DNA of 64,000 bases from Mastigias papua (Eukaryota; Cnidaria; Scyphozoa; Rhizostomeae; Mastigiidae): positions 1-64,000 of the forward strand of contig CAXHSL010000112.1 of assembly GCA_964019165.1 (NCBI GenBank). Direction: 5' to 3'. How positions within the stretch are numbered: the first letter of the stretch is position 1; the number at the start of each line of letters is the position of its first letter. Shown piece after piece: positions 8,556 to 20,200 of the stretch. Both the position numbers and the translations under genes were made by a program. The notes under the pieces are model-generated. The model worked only from the letters and a program-made list of their open reading frames with translations. It did no database searches and was not told the DNA's origin.

Positions 8556-8936
8556 AACAGTTCTTTGTAATACACTTGCCAAAAAAGCGCACGTCATTTG
8601 CCTATATTGTGCATAAATCCAGGTGATAAACGATAAACTGTTAGGCGGTAACTTAGACGTGTGTGACGTACATCTCCAGGCTGTTGTCTAGAAACATGTT
8701 TTTGTATCGAACTGCACAAAGAGAAGGTGTAATCTATTCTCATGTTGTTTTTTTATGTTGCTAGGGATACTGACTGGCTGTTGTATATTTGGGTTATCTT
8801 CCTTGATTTACAACCCATAGAGGAGTACATGTGACATCATAATCATCATAAATTTTAACTGAAAATAGGAGACAGGTGAAGCCCCCTCTCATTATCACAG
8901 GAAATAGTCACCTAATTGAGATTTCGTCACTGGAAC

Positions 8937-9372
8937 TGAGATCAGCACCCCCGATTACCCCATAGTGGAATACAGGTATAAGCTTGTGTCTTGCAGTTTC
9001 CAATATAAATTTCAGACAATGCCTGCCAAAAGTCTTGGAACACTGGCGATGATTTACACTATAAACGAACTATAGCATCCCCTCCCCCTTCAAACAATGT
9101 TGTTTGAAGCAAATATGAATAACCCGACTGGTACAATTGATGCACGTGTACAATGCTACAGATCTCCCCTATCCACACAACATTGTTTGAGGGGGGAGGG
9201 GGCTTACACGTTAATTGCTATGACGAAAAAGTGACAGGAGTCGGAAATTTAAAAAAATGTGCAGGTGTTCCAACTACTTTTGGCAGGCATTGTCTGATTT
9301 TCAAATTTAAAGAGGGCAGGTAGAATTTCGGCAGTGGTGTGTACCTATAGGTTTTCAAGGGTGCTGATTTCA
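8937..9372. repeat. P2 nested imperfect palindrome, reference copy; candidate origin or foldback element
   Basis: About 436 bp centred near 9154. The perfect 21-bp arms are at 9013-9033 and 9276-9296. After a short mismatch the arms stay similar (TGGAACAC on both), so the core 9013-9296 is a foldback of 284 bp. The arm motif CTGCCAAAAGT resembles Tc1-type inverted-repeat ends, but no TA target duplication flanks the arms (TT before and AT after). The interior has a GGGGGGAGGGGG run, its C-rich partner, and a 10-bp-stem hairpin at 9088-9109. Possibilities: a miniature inverted-repeat element, a replication origin, or a hairpin telomere-like structure. Confidence 0.82.
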
Positions 9373-9608
9373 TTTTCAGCGCAATCAGAGCCGTATCTCC
9401 ACGGGGTGATCCGCTATCATCACCACTTGGTGTTGTAACGAACCTTGTATTGAGGAAAATTAACTTAATTATCTACAAATATTAACGGTAGTAGAAAGTA
9501 TGTCCAACATTAACAGTATGCTGGACAAAAGTTTCCTGTGTAGAATACTAACATATTTTCTATGTATGGGTAAGATTTGTAGAAAAAAGGCAGATGGTAA
9601 AAGTAAGA

Positions 9609-9798
9609 AAATGACACGGTAGGTTGTCATTTCCTTATATCCAGTGTGTATTTCATGAGGCTACACTGGAGTCATCCGGGGTCGCCCAAGTCTACCTTAC
9701 GTCGTAATTGTGTGATATTTGTTGGTCTTCGAATAGGTGCCCAGGAATAAGATATTATACTGTCCTTTTTGTGTGTCACCTTTGCGTATAGGCAAAGG
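9609..9798. promoter_or_regulatory. Cluster of three perfect-stem hairpins upstream of rep
   Basis: Stem 1: 8 bp, 9609-9616 with 9625-9632, loop 8 nt. Stem 2: 8 bp, 9640-9647 with 9663-9670, loop 15 nt. Stem 3: 7 bp, 9779-9785 with 9792-9798, loop 6 nt. All lie between P2 and the next rep start and recur in each full copy. A role in rep expression or origin structure is only inferred. Confidence 0.45.
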
Positions 9799-10061
9799 AT
9801 GTGAAGTAATATGCAACTTTAGCTGTACATGGAATGCACTTTAACAGGGAATTCATTACTGATACAGATTACACAAGTATACGTTATGATAAGGAAACCG
9901 TAGTCAAACTGTATTAGAAGGAGTATGCATACTGTCAAATATACCAATTTTGAGTGAAAACCAACTACTAGTCAAATGACAACATATGCTACATGAGTGG
10001 GATGTCAAACATTTCCTCTCGTGAAATGGAGGCTAAAATTCAGGCGGTTGAAAAGTGAATA

Positions 10062-10091
10062 TTTGAATATTTTAGGCTCTTCATATTCAAA
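10062..10091. promoter_or_regulatory. AT-rich hairpin just before rep
   Basis: A 9-bp perfect stem, TTTGAATAT with ATATTCAAA, and a 12-nt loop, ending 36 bp before the rep start at 10128. It may be part of the rep promoter or a nick-site hairpin. There is no clear TATA box for rep; a TCAGT initiator-like motif lies between this hairpin and the ATG. Confidence 0.4.
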
Positions 10092-10127
10092 AAATTTCGA
10101 AAGCACTGTCAGTAACCACAGAAAACT

Positions 10128-11401
10128 ATGTCTGATTATCAGGACCAGAACTGTTCTTCAACACTAGCAGCCAGTAGTGTGAAGAAAGCATACTTAATTA
10201 CATACAGTAATGCTGACACTAAAGCATTTAATAGAGAAACGTTCTCTTCTGCAATAGTTCAATCATTCGAATCTGCTACAACATCAGCGGTGATTCAATG
10301 GGCCTGTTGTATGGAGCAGCATAAAAATGGCAGCTACCATTTTCATATGGCCGTTTTATTGGACAGGGGACAAAGATGGATTAGGGTAAAACGGCGTATT
10401 CAAGAGGCCTATGATATTATTGTGAACTTTTCAGATCATCCTGGGTATTATTCCGCATATAGATATGTGGTGAAAGAAGACCAGGCAGTTTTGAAAAGTC
10501 AAAATCATCCGATAATTGCAGTTCAACCCAGGACTGCCACTGCTACAAGGGCAAGGGCTAGGCAAGGTCGCAAAGGTAAGCAACCTAAACGCTTGTCCAA
10601 TAGTGAGGTGGCAAACATTGTGTTAAAAAAAAAAATTCACAGCCGTCTGCATCTCCTGGCCCATGCAAAATCCATGTCAAGACAAGGGGATAACCGTCTG
10701 TACGATTTTCTGTTGAACAGGAGCCAAAAGAAGGTGAATGAGCTTGTCGACACAGTGTGGGAAATTGAGACAGCCACTGAGAAAGTTGCACGATCTGCAA
10801 TGTCCAGGCTGCAAATCTTGCAACAGCAACTGACCGGTGCATGTATATGCAATGGAGAGTGGCTGCAATGTGCCCTCGACATTTTAGCCAAAAATTCCAT
10901 TGACCGAGCAGTGTTCTCTGACGCCATTATCACGCTCCTTGTTATGGGTCGGGGCAAAGGCCGCAATATATTTATCTGTGGTCCAGCAAATTGTGGCAAA
11001 ACGTTCATCCTTGACCCATTACGAGTCATTTTTAATGCTTTTGCTCTTATGCATGGCTAGGTGTCGAGGACAAAGAAGTGATTTTTTTGAACGATTTCAG
11101 GTGGTCTCCTGTCATACTCCCGTGGAGCGACATGCTACTATTGTTGGAAGGCCATATTGTCCATTTTGCTGCTCCAAAAACAACGTACAATCAAGATATT
11201 GAATTTTCCAAAGATACCCCTATCTTTGCTACATCGAAGGCACCAATATCTTTTATCAAGGGCTCCATGACCGACGATCGCGAAACAGAAATGATGGCTG
11301 TTCGATGGCGCACATTCAAGTTCAGGCATCAATTCGATATTAATTGCCAGAGAACAGTTCCCTCCTGTGGATATTGTTTCGCAACATTGGTCGTACAATA
11401 A
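10128..11401 (+). pseudogene. rep: Rep, copy 3, truncated by a 16-bp deletion
   Basis: Intact through Walker A. Sixteen bases corresponding to 5996-6011 of the reference are then missing at about 11042, with a TT microhomology at the junction. The frame shifts after residue 305 and stops at 310 aa, before Walker B. The remaining helicase sequence stays readable from 11078 to 11401. This is the only multi-base deletion over 2 bp I found in the array, so it is the best candidate for a real mutation. Confidence 0.88.
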
Positions 11402-11479
11402 CTATAACCCTTACATTGTAAACGCAGTATTGTCCTTCGCAGTATGCATGCTTGGCATTCGCTTCGGGATTTGTAACCA

Positions 11480-11908
11480 ATGGCTACCACCAACGGTCTA
11501 CAACGGTCTACACTTTCTTTAGCCCCCACTACCCCTTCTCGTGGCAAGTATTGTCCTAAGAACTATTCCCAAAAGATGTGCTTTGTCTGCTAGTATGTAC
11601 AGGTTATGTGCTATATACAAACTAATAACCATGTTCGGCAGAAAAGTGAAATAACTCAACGGTCTACACTTTTTGAGAAATAGATTAGACCTAAGATCAA
11701 ATTATTTCACTAAAAAGTGTAGACCGTTGGCGTTTTCCTGCATTTCTCGGCCATCGCACTGTAAATGTGTGCAATCTTTGGCTGGTACAATGCCACTTGG
11801 GAAAGCTATTATGTGCACAAATCTGAACATAGAAATCTCTTCAATTACATGTATTTTCATGTTTTAAAGTTTGTAGACCGTTGTGTAGACCGTTGAGATA
11901 TTAGCCAT
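11480..11908. repeat. P1 iteron palindrome, copy 3
   Basis: Same length (429 bp) and six 12-mers as the reference copy. One extra G precedes it near 11467. Confidence 0.88.
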
Positions 11909-12454
11909 GACGTCAGTGTGTAGCCTCGAAACGAAGAGGAGGGATATTTCATGAGTCAGTAGGTCCCCTAGGTAAGATACATCTTGTTTTATATAAGAAA
12001 CAAACTCTCTCCCTTCAGCCAGGATGCTTCTTACTATTTTGTCAAATTCAGCCTTACATGCTCCTGAAGTGTTTCTTAAAGTCTTCACATATTCTATAGC
12101 AAGACAGCAACTGTGAGACCAGAAATTGAATCTGTTGTTAGGCCTACGCACTTTTGAGAGACAGATATACATAGTATTTTGTTGCCAGCTCACATGCAAA
12201 TTCTTTCGCAAAAGCAGATTTTTCACGGTTACTTTGAAGCTCAGCCTGCCTGTGTTTCTTACTTGTTTCTGAATTTTTTGCCGCATGTCATCCTCATGTT
12301 TCTTCTATACTTGTTTGTTATAACACAAATGTGTATATAGTTTGGAGAAAGATAGAAAGAAGGGACAATTTTCAAGGTATCATAATTAGACATAACTTGC
12401 TCATAATACATGTACATAATATCGTTAAGTAAGGACAACATATCACATACAACA

Positions 12455-13534
12455 TCAATACTTGGTCCGATACCCTCCGTTGCTAGCAATAAGTTTTAGG
12501 CGATCATGCATTGTTGCTACCGTACGATCAATTATTGAGGAATTGTAATTAAACAGAGTCTGCAAAACCCTTATCTTAAATTCGCTAAAACTTTCTTTCT
12601 GTATCTGTCCTTGCAATGCTCCTTTGGCCAAGTCATGTTTAACGTTATTGAAAACGTTTTCAATTGGATTTAAATCAGGTGATCTCGGGGGTATATGTAC
12701 TACTTCTGCTCCCACATCATTTAATGCATCTCTAGCTAGCTTGCTTCTCTGACTTGGATCATTATCCATCACAAAAAGTAGCCTCTCTTTGTCTTTTGAC
12801 ATAGCACAGTCAGTAAGGGTGCAGTGTAATGTTCTGTGGACGAATCTTGCAAACCACTCCGCATTAAATGTTGTATATTCTTCTGCAATAACAACGCCGG
12901 TTGTGTACCCAACGCCAACTAGAAGGTGCAGTCTCCGTCCCCCAGGTAAGTTCTTTGATCCTTTTGTCGTGTATTGCAGACCTTCACTCGCTTTTCTCCA
13001 AATTCTCCCTCTTGGTGTCAATGCGTCTTTATAGGGATTTCCCTTGTGCACGAACGACACACCATCCAGATATAGCAAGACGTGATCCGTCCAGAATTCA
13101 CGGTCATATTTTTTAAGAGCAAGTCTGGCAAAATTTACTCTTCTCTTTCTGTCTTTCACTGACAGTAACCCTTTTTGCCTTGGCCTTAAGGACTTATACC
13201 CATGTTCATTCATTACTCGTACTAGTGTTCTATAACTGACGTTGGCTACCCGGCATTCTTTTGCGACATCATGCACAGTTACGTTCGGATTGTCATTCCT
13301 TAACTTCTGAAATGTTCTTATAAACCGCTTCTTTTCTCTTCTGCTCATAATGGGTGGACGGCCAGTTCTCTTCTTTTTTTCCTTTATCTCTTTTGCTTCC
13401 TTGCAAATACGTACAGCACTGGATGCGGATACATTACAGTTTGTGGAAATTTGTCGATATGATAAAGAGCCTTCAGCTCTCAAATAGCATATGTAGGCCC
13501 TCAATTTTTCACTGATTTTTCTACGGAACACCAT
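12455..13534 (-). CDS. DD34E transposase, copy 3
   Basis: Open for 359 codons and unchanged in translation from the reference copy, even though rep in this copy is truncated. Nearby one-base indels near 11969 and 12275 fall in the doubtful small frames, not here. Confidence 0.93.
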   Translation of the reverse strand: MVFRRKISEKLRAYICYLRAEGSLSYRQISTNCNVSASSAVRICKEAKEIKEKKKRTGRPPIMSRREKKRFIRTFQKLRNDNPNVTVHDVAKECRVANVSYRTLVRVMNEHGYKSLRPRQKGLLSVKDRKRRVNFARLALKKYDREFWTDHVLLYLDGVSFVHKGNPYKDALTPRGRIWRKASEGLQYTTKGSKNLPGGRRLHLLVGVGYTTGVVIAEEYTTFNAEWFARFVHRTLHCTLTDCAMSKDKERLLFVMDNDPSQRSKLARDALNDVGAEVVHIPPRSPDLNPIENVFNNVKHDLAKGALQGQIQKESFSEFKIRVLQTLFNYNSSIIDRTVATMHDRLKLIASNGGYRTKY

Positions 13535-13968
13535 ATTCTCTTCTCATATCGTAATTAAGTTGCAAATAGCATGCATGTCATTTTATAAACAGTTCTTTGT
13601 AATACACTTGCCAAAAAAGCGCACGTCATTTGCCTATATTGTGCATAAATCCAGGTGATAAACGATAAACTGTTAGGCGGTAACTTAGACGTGTGTGACG
13701 TACATCTCCAGGCTGTTGTCTAGAAACATGTTTTTGTATCGAACTGCACAAAGAGAAGGTGTAATCTATTCTCATGTTGTTTTTTTATGTTGCTAGGGAT
13801 ACTGACTGGCTGTTGTATATTTGGGTTATCTTCCTTGATTTACAACCCATAGAGGAGTACATGTGACATCATAATCATCATAAATTTTAACTGAAAATAG
13901 GAGACAGGTGAAGCCCCCTCTCATTATCACAGGAAATAGTCACCTAATTGAGATTTCGTCACTGGAAC

Positions 13969-14403
13969 TGAGATCAGCACCCCCGATTACCCCATAGTGG
14001 AATACAGGTATAAGCTTGTGTCTTGCAGTTTCCAATATAAATTTCAGACAATGCCTGCCAAAAGTCTTGGAACACTGGCGATGATTTACACTATAAACGA
14101 ACTATAGCATCCCCTCCCCCTTCAAACAATGTTGTTTGAAGCAAATATGAATAACCCGACTGGTACAATTGATGCACGTGTACAATGCTACAGATCTCCC
14201 CTATCCACACAACATTGTTTGAGGGGGGAGGGGGCTTACACGTTAATTGCTATGACGAAAAAGTGACAGGAGTCGGAAATTTAAAAAATGTGCAGGTGTT
14301 CCAACTACTTTTGGCAGGCATTGTCTGATTTTCAAATTTAAAGAGGGCAGGTAGAATTTCGGCAGTGGTGTGTACCTATAGGTTTTCAAGGGTGCTGATT
14401 TCA
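13969..14403. repeat. P2 nested palindrome, copy 3
   Basis: Core arms at 14045-14065 and 14307-14327. One A is missing from the A run near 14287, so the core is 283 bp. Confidence 0.82.
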
Positions 14404-15158
14404 TTTTCAGCGCAATCAGAGCCGTATCTCCACGGGGTGATCCGCTATCATCACCACTTGGTGTTGTAACGAACCTTGTATTGAGGAAAATTAACTTAAT
14501 TATCTACAAATATTAACGGTAGTAGAAAGTATGTCCAACATTAACAGTATGCTGGACAAAAGTTTCCTGTGTAGAATACTAACATATTTTCTATGTATGG
14601 GTAAGATTTGTAGAAAAAAGGCAGATGGTAAAAGTAAGAAAATGACACGGTAGGTTGTCATTTCCTTATATCCAGTGTGTATTTCATGAGGCTACACTGG
14701 AGTCATCCGGGGTCGCCCAAGTCTACCTTACGTCGTAATTGTGTGATATTTGTTGGTCTTCGAATAGGTGCCCAGGAATAAGATATTATACTGTCCTTTT
14801 TGTGTGTCACCTTTGCGTATAGGCAAAGGATGTGAAGTAATATGCAACTTTAGCTGTACATGGAATGCACTTTAACAGGGAATTCATTACTGATACAGAT
14901 TACACAAGTATACGTTATGATAAGGAAACCGTAGTCAAACTGTATTAGAAGGAGTATGCATACTGTCAAATATACCAATTTTGAGTGAAAACCAACTACT
15001 AGTCAAATGACAACATATGCTACATGAGTGGGATGTCAAACATTTCCTCTCGTGAAATGGAGGCTAAAATTCAGGCGGTTGAAAAGTGAATATTTGAATA
15101 TTTTAGGCTCTTCATATTCAAAAAATTTCGAAAGCACTGTCAGTAACCACAGAAAACT

Positions 15159-16445
15159 ATGTCTGATTATCAGGACCAGAACTGTTCTTCAACACTAGCA
15201 GCCAGTAGTGTGAAGAAAGCATACTTAATTACATACAGTAATGCTGACACTAAAGCATTTAATAGAGAAACGTTCTCTTCTGCAATAGTTCAATCATTCG
15301 AATCTGCTACAACATCAGCGGTGATTCAATGGGCCTGTTGTATGGAGCAGCATAAAAATGGCAGCTACCATTTTCATATGGCCGTTTTATTGGACAGGGG
15401 ACAAAGATGGATTAGGGTAAAACGGCGTATTCAAGAGGCCTATGATATTATTGTGAACTTTTCAGATCATCCTGGGTATTATTCCGCATATAGATATGTG
15501 GTGAAAGAAGACCAGGCAGTTTTGAAAAGTCAAAATCATCCGATAATTGCAGTTCAACCCAGGACTGCCACTGCTACAAGGGCAAGGGCTAGGCAAGGTC
15601 GCAAAGGTAAGCAACCTAAACGCTTGTCCAATAGTGAGGTGGCAAACATTGTGTTAAAAAAAAAAATTCACAGCCGTCTGCATCTCCTGGCCCATGCAAA
15701 ATCCATGTCAAGACAAGGGGATAACCGTCTGTACGATTTTCTGTTGAACAGGAGCCAAAAGAAGGTGAATGAGCTTGTCGACACAGTGTGGGAAATTGAG
15801 ACAGCCACTGAGAAAGTTGCACGATCTGCAATGTCCAGGCTGCAAATCTTGCAACAGCAACTGACCGGTGCATGTATATGCAATGGAGAGTGGCTGCAAT
15901 GTGCCCTCGACATTTTAGCCAAAAATTCCATTGACCGAGCAGTGTTCTCTGACGCCATTATCACGCTCCTTGTTATGGGTCGGGGCAAAGGCCGCAATAT
16001 ATTTATCTGTGGTCCAGCAAATTGTGGCAAAACGTTCATCCTTGACCCATTACGAGTCATTTTTAATGCTTTTCTCTCGCCCGCTACTTGCTCTTATGCA
16101 TGGCTAGGTGTCGAGGACAAAGAAGTGATTTTTTGAACGATTTCAGGTGGTCTCCTGTCATACTCCCGTGGAGCGACATGCTACTATTGTTGGAAGGCCA
16201 TATTGTCCATTTTGCTGCTCCAAAACAACGTACAATCAAGATATTGAATTTTCCAAAGATACCCCTATCTTTGCTACATCGAAGGCACCAATATCTTTTA
16301 TCAAGGGCTCCATGACCGACGATCGCGAAACAGAAATGATGCTGTTCGATGGCGCACATTCAAGTTCAGGCATCAATTCGATATTAATTGCCAGAGAACA
16401 GTTCCCTCCTGTGGATATTGTTTCGCAACATTGGTCGTACAATAA
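15159..16445 (+). pseudogene. rep: Rep, copy 4, multiple one-base deletions
   Basis: Correct to residue 325, then one T is lost from a T run near 16133, inside Walker B, giving an immediate stop at 16136. Further single-base losses follow near 16222 (A run) and 16341 (GG pair). The homopolymer bias and the dense cluster of similar errors through 18.7 kb make consensus error likely. Confidence 0.85.
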
Positions 16446-16522
16446 CTATAACCCTTACATTGTAAACGCAGTATTGTCCTTCGCAGTATGCATGCTTGGC
16501 ATTCGCTTCGGATTTGTAACCA

Positions 16523-16949
16523 ATGGCTACCACCAACGGTCTACAACGGTCTACACTTTCTTAGCCCCCACTACCCCTTCTCGTGGCAAGTATTGTCCTA
16601 AGAACTATTCCCAAAAGATGTGCTTTGTCTGCTAGTATGTACAGGTTATGTGCTATATACAAACTAATAACCATGTTCGGCAGAAAAGTGAAATAACTCA
16701 ACGGTCTACACTTTTTGAGAAATAGATTAGACCTAAGATCAAATTATTTCACTAAAAAGTGTAGACCGTTGGCGTTTCCTGCACTTTCTCGGCCATCGCA
16801 CTGTAAATGTGTGCAATCTTTGGCTGGTACAATGCCACTTGGGAAAGCTATATGTGCACAAATCTGAACATAGAAATCTCTTCAATTACATGTATTTTCA
16901 TGTTTTAAAGTTTGTAGACCGTTGTGTAGACCGTTGAGATATTAGCCAT
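16523..16949. repeat. P1 iteron palindrome, copy 4
   Basis: 427 bp. All six 12-mers are retained. Small indels occur near 16560, 16775-16785 and 16850, outside the 12-mers. Confidence 0.85.
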
Positions 16950-17496
16950 GACGTCAGTGTGTAGCCTCGAAACGAAGAGGAGGGATATTTCATGAGTCAG
17001 TAGGTCCCCCTAGGTAAGATACATCTTGTTTTATATAAGAAACAAACTCTCTCCCTTCAGCCAGGATGCTTCTTACTATTTTGTCAAATTCAGCCTTACA
17101 TGCTCCTGAAGTGTTTCTTAAAGTCTTCACATATTCTATAGCAAGACAGCAACTGTGAGACCAGAAATTGAATCTGTTGTTAGGCCTACGCACTTTTGAG
17201 AGACAGATATACATAGTATTTTGTTTGCCAGCTCACATGCAAATTCTTTCGCAAAAGCAGATTTTTCACGGTTACTTTGAAGCTCAGCCTGCCTGTGTTT
17301 CTTACTTGTTTCTGAATTTTTGCCGCATGTCATCCTCATGTTTCTTCTATACTTGTTTGTTATAACACAAATGTGTATATAGTTTGGAGAAAGATAGAAA
17401 GAAGGGACAATTTTCAAGGTATCATAATTAGACATAACTTGCTCATAATACATGTACATAATATCGTTAAGTAAGGACAACATATCACATACAACA

Positions 17497-18576
17497 TCAA
17501 TACTTGGTCCGATACCCTCCGATGCTAGCAATAAGTTTTAGGCGATCATGCATTGTTGCTACCGTACGATCAATTATTGAGGAATTGTAATTAAACAGAG
17601 TCTGCAAAACCCTTATCTTAAATTCGCTAAAACTTTCTTTCTGTATCTGTCCTTGCAATGCTCCTTTGGCCAAGTCATGTTTAACGTTATTGAAAACGTT
17701 TTCAATTGGATTTAAATCAGGTGATCTCGGGGGTATATGTACTACTTCTGCTCCCACATCATTTAATGCATCTCTAGCTAGCTTGCTTCTCTGACTTGGA
17801 TCATTATCCATCACAAAAAGTAGCCTCTCTTTGTCTTTTGACATAGCACAGTCAGTAAGGGTGCAGTGTAATGTTCTGTGGACGAATCTTTGCAAACCAC
17901 TCCGCATTAAATGTTGTATATTCTTCTGCAATAACAACGCCGGTTGTGTACCCAACGCCAACTAGAAGGTGCAGTCTCCGTCCCCCAGGTAAGTTCTTTG
18001 ATCCTTTTGTCGTGTATTGCAGACCTTCACTCGCTTTTCTCCAAATTCTCCCTCTTGGTGTCAATGCGTCTTTATAGGGATTTCCCTTGTGCCACGAACG
18101 ACACACCATCCAGATATAGCAAGACGTGATCCGTCAGAATTCACGGTCATATTTTTTAAGAGCAAGTCTGGCAAAATTTACTCTTCTCTTTCTGTCTTTC
18201 ACTGACAGTAACCCTTTTTGCCTTGGCCTTAAGGACTTATACCCATGTTCATTCATTACTCGTACTAGTGTTCTATAACTGACGTTGGCTACCGGCATTC
18301 TTTTGCGACATCATGCACAGTTACGTTCGGATTGTCATTCCTTAACTTCTGAAATGTTCTTATAAACCGCTTCTTTTCTCTTCTGCTCATAATGGGTGGA
18401 CGGCCAGTTCTCTTCTTTTTTTCCTTTATCTCTTTTGCTTCCTTGCAAATACGTACAGCACTGGATGCGGATACATTACAGTTTGTGGAAATTTGTCGAT
18501 ATGATAAAGAGCCTTCAGCTCTCAAATAGCATATGTAGGCCCTCAATTTTTCACTGATTTTTCTACGGAACACCAT
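17497..18576 (-). pseudogene. DD34E transposase, copy 4, frameshifted
   Basis: Full length in bases because two insertions (near 17890 and 18093) offset two deletions (near 18136 and 18293), but the frame is scrambled. The N-terminal 95 codons are open (18576 to 18289), the middle reads in other frames, and the C-terminal part with D257 and E292 is open again to 17497. A T-to-A change at 17522 gives N352I. The many isolated indels suggest sequencing error. Confidence 0.85.
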
Positions 18577-19009
18577 ATTCTCTTCTCATATCGTAATTAA
18601 GTTGCAAATAGCATGCATGTCATTTTATAAACAGTTCTTTGTAATACACTTGCCAAAAAAGCGCACGTCATTTGCCTATATTGTGCATAAATCCAGGTGA
18701 TAACGATAAACTGTTAGGCGGTAACTTAGACGTGTGTGACGTACATCTCCAGGCTGTTGTCTAGAAACATGTTTTTGTATCGAACTGCACAAAGAGAAGG
18801 TGTAATCTATTCTCATGTTGTTTTTTTATGTTGCTAGGGATACTGACTGGCTGTTGTATATTTGGGTTATCTTCCTTGATTTACAACCCATAGAGGAGTA
18901 CATGTGACATCATAATCATCATAAATTTTAACTGAAAATAGGAGACAGGTGAAGCCCCCTCTCATTATCACAGGAAATAGTCACCTAATTGAGATTTCGT
19001 CACTGGAAC

Positions 19010-19445
19010 TGAGATCAGCACCCCCGATTACCCCATAGTGGAATACAGGTATAAGCTTGTGTCTTGCAGTTTCCAATATAAATTTCAGACAATGCCTGCC
19101 AAAAGTCTTGGAACACTGGCGATGATTTACACTATAAACGAACTATAGCATCCCCTCCCCCTTCAAACAATGTTGTTTGAAGCAAATATGAATAACCCGA
19201 CTGGTACAATTGATGCACGTGTACAATGCTACAGATCTCCCCTATCCACACAACATTGTTTGAGGGGGGAGGGGGCTTACACGTTAATTGCTATGACGAA
19301 AAAGTGACAGGAGTCGGAAATTTAAAAAAATGTGCAGGTGTTCCAACTACTTTTGGCAGGCATTGTCTGATTTTCAAATTTAAAGAGGGCAGGTAGAATT
19401 TCGGCAGTGGTGTGTACCTATAGGTTTTCAAGGGTGCTGATTTCA
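19010..19445. repeat. P2 nested palindrome, copy 4
   Basis: Core 19086-19369, full 284 bp, with no change seen from the reference, in contrast to the damaged genes of this copy. Confidence 0.83.
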
Positions 19446-20200
19446 TTTTCAGCGCAATCAGAGCCGTATCTCCACGGGGTGATCCGCTATCATCACCACT
19501 TGGTGTTGTAACGAACCTTGTATTGAGGAAAATTAACTTAATTATCTACAAATATTAACGGTAGTAGAAAGTATGTCCAACATTAACAGTATGCTGGACA
19601 AAAGTTTCCTGTGTAGAATACTAACATATTTTCTATGTATGGGTAAGATTTGTAGAAAAAAGGCAGATGGTAAAAGTAAGAAAATGACACGGTAGGTTGT
19701 CATTTCCTTATATCCAGTGTGTATTTCATGAGGCTACACTGGAGTCATCCGGGGTCGCCCAAGTCTACCTTACGTCGTAATTGTGTGATATTTGTTGGTC
19801 TTCGAATAGGTGCCCAGGAATAAGATATTATACTGTCCTTTTTGTGTGTCACCTTTGCGTATAGGCAAAGGATGTGAAGTAATATGCAACTTTAGCTGTA
19901 CATGGAATGCACTTTAACAGGGAATTCATTACTGATACAGATTACACAAGTATACGTTATGATAAGGAAACCGTAGTCAAACTGTATTAGAAGGAGTATG
20001 CATACTGTCAAATATACCAATTTTGAGTGAAAACCAACTACTAGTCAAATGACAACATATGCTACATGAGTGGGATGTCAAACATTTCCTCTCGTGAAAT
20101 GGAGGCTAAAATTCAGGCGGTTGAAAAGTGAATATTTGAATATTTTAGGCTCTTCATATTCAAAAAATTTCGAAAGCACTGTCAGTAACCACAGAAAACT

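Larger units (their letters stand above)
5081..10127. repeat. Reference copy (unit 2) of the 5,047-bp repeat
   Basis: Order in this copy: rep (+) 5081-6370; P1 palindrome 6448-6876; small open frames of doubtful reality 6917-7457; transposase (-) 7423-8502; TATA box (-) 8549-8555; P2 palindrome 8937-9372; hairpins 9609-9798 and 10062-10091; next rep start at 10128. Both genes are uninterrupted. Because the repeat is circularly permutable, the start at rep is only a convention. The natural ends, if the unit is ever linear, may lie inside P1 or P2. Confidence 0.95.
8503..10127. other. Divergent intergenic region between transposase and the next rep
   Basis: About 1.6 kb between the two 5' ends. 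It holds the transposase TATA box (8549-8555), P2 (8937-9372) and four perfect-stem hairpins (9609-9798 and 10062-10091). No convincing open frame is present. A palindrome between divergent gene starts is where circovirus-like genomes keep the replication origin, but I find no CRESS nonanucleotide of the NANTATTAC form. The stretches 8556-8936 and 9799-10061 show nothing I can interpret. Confidence 0.65.

Noticed and set aside
8503..10127. CRESS-type nonanucleotide (NANTATTAC) at a stem-loop apex
   Set aside because: I looked on both strands of the intergenic region and found only TATTAC with the wrong upstream bases and not in a hairpin loop; the nick site remains unknown.
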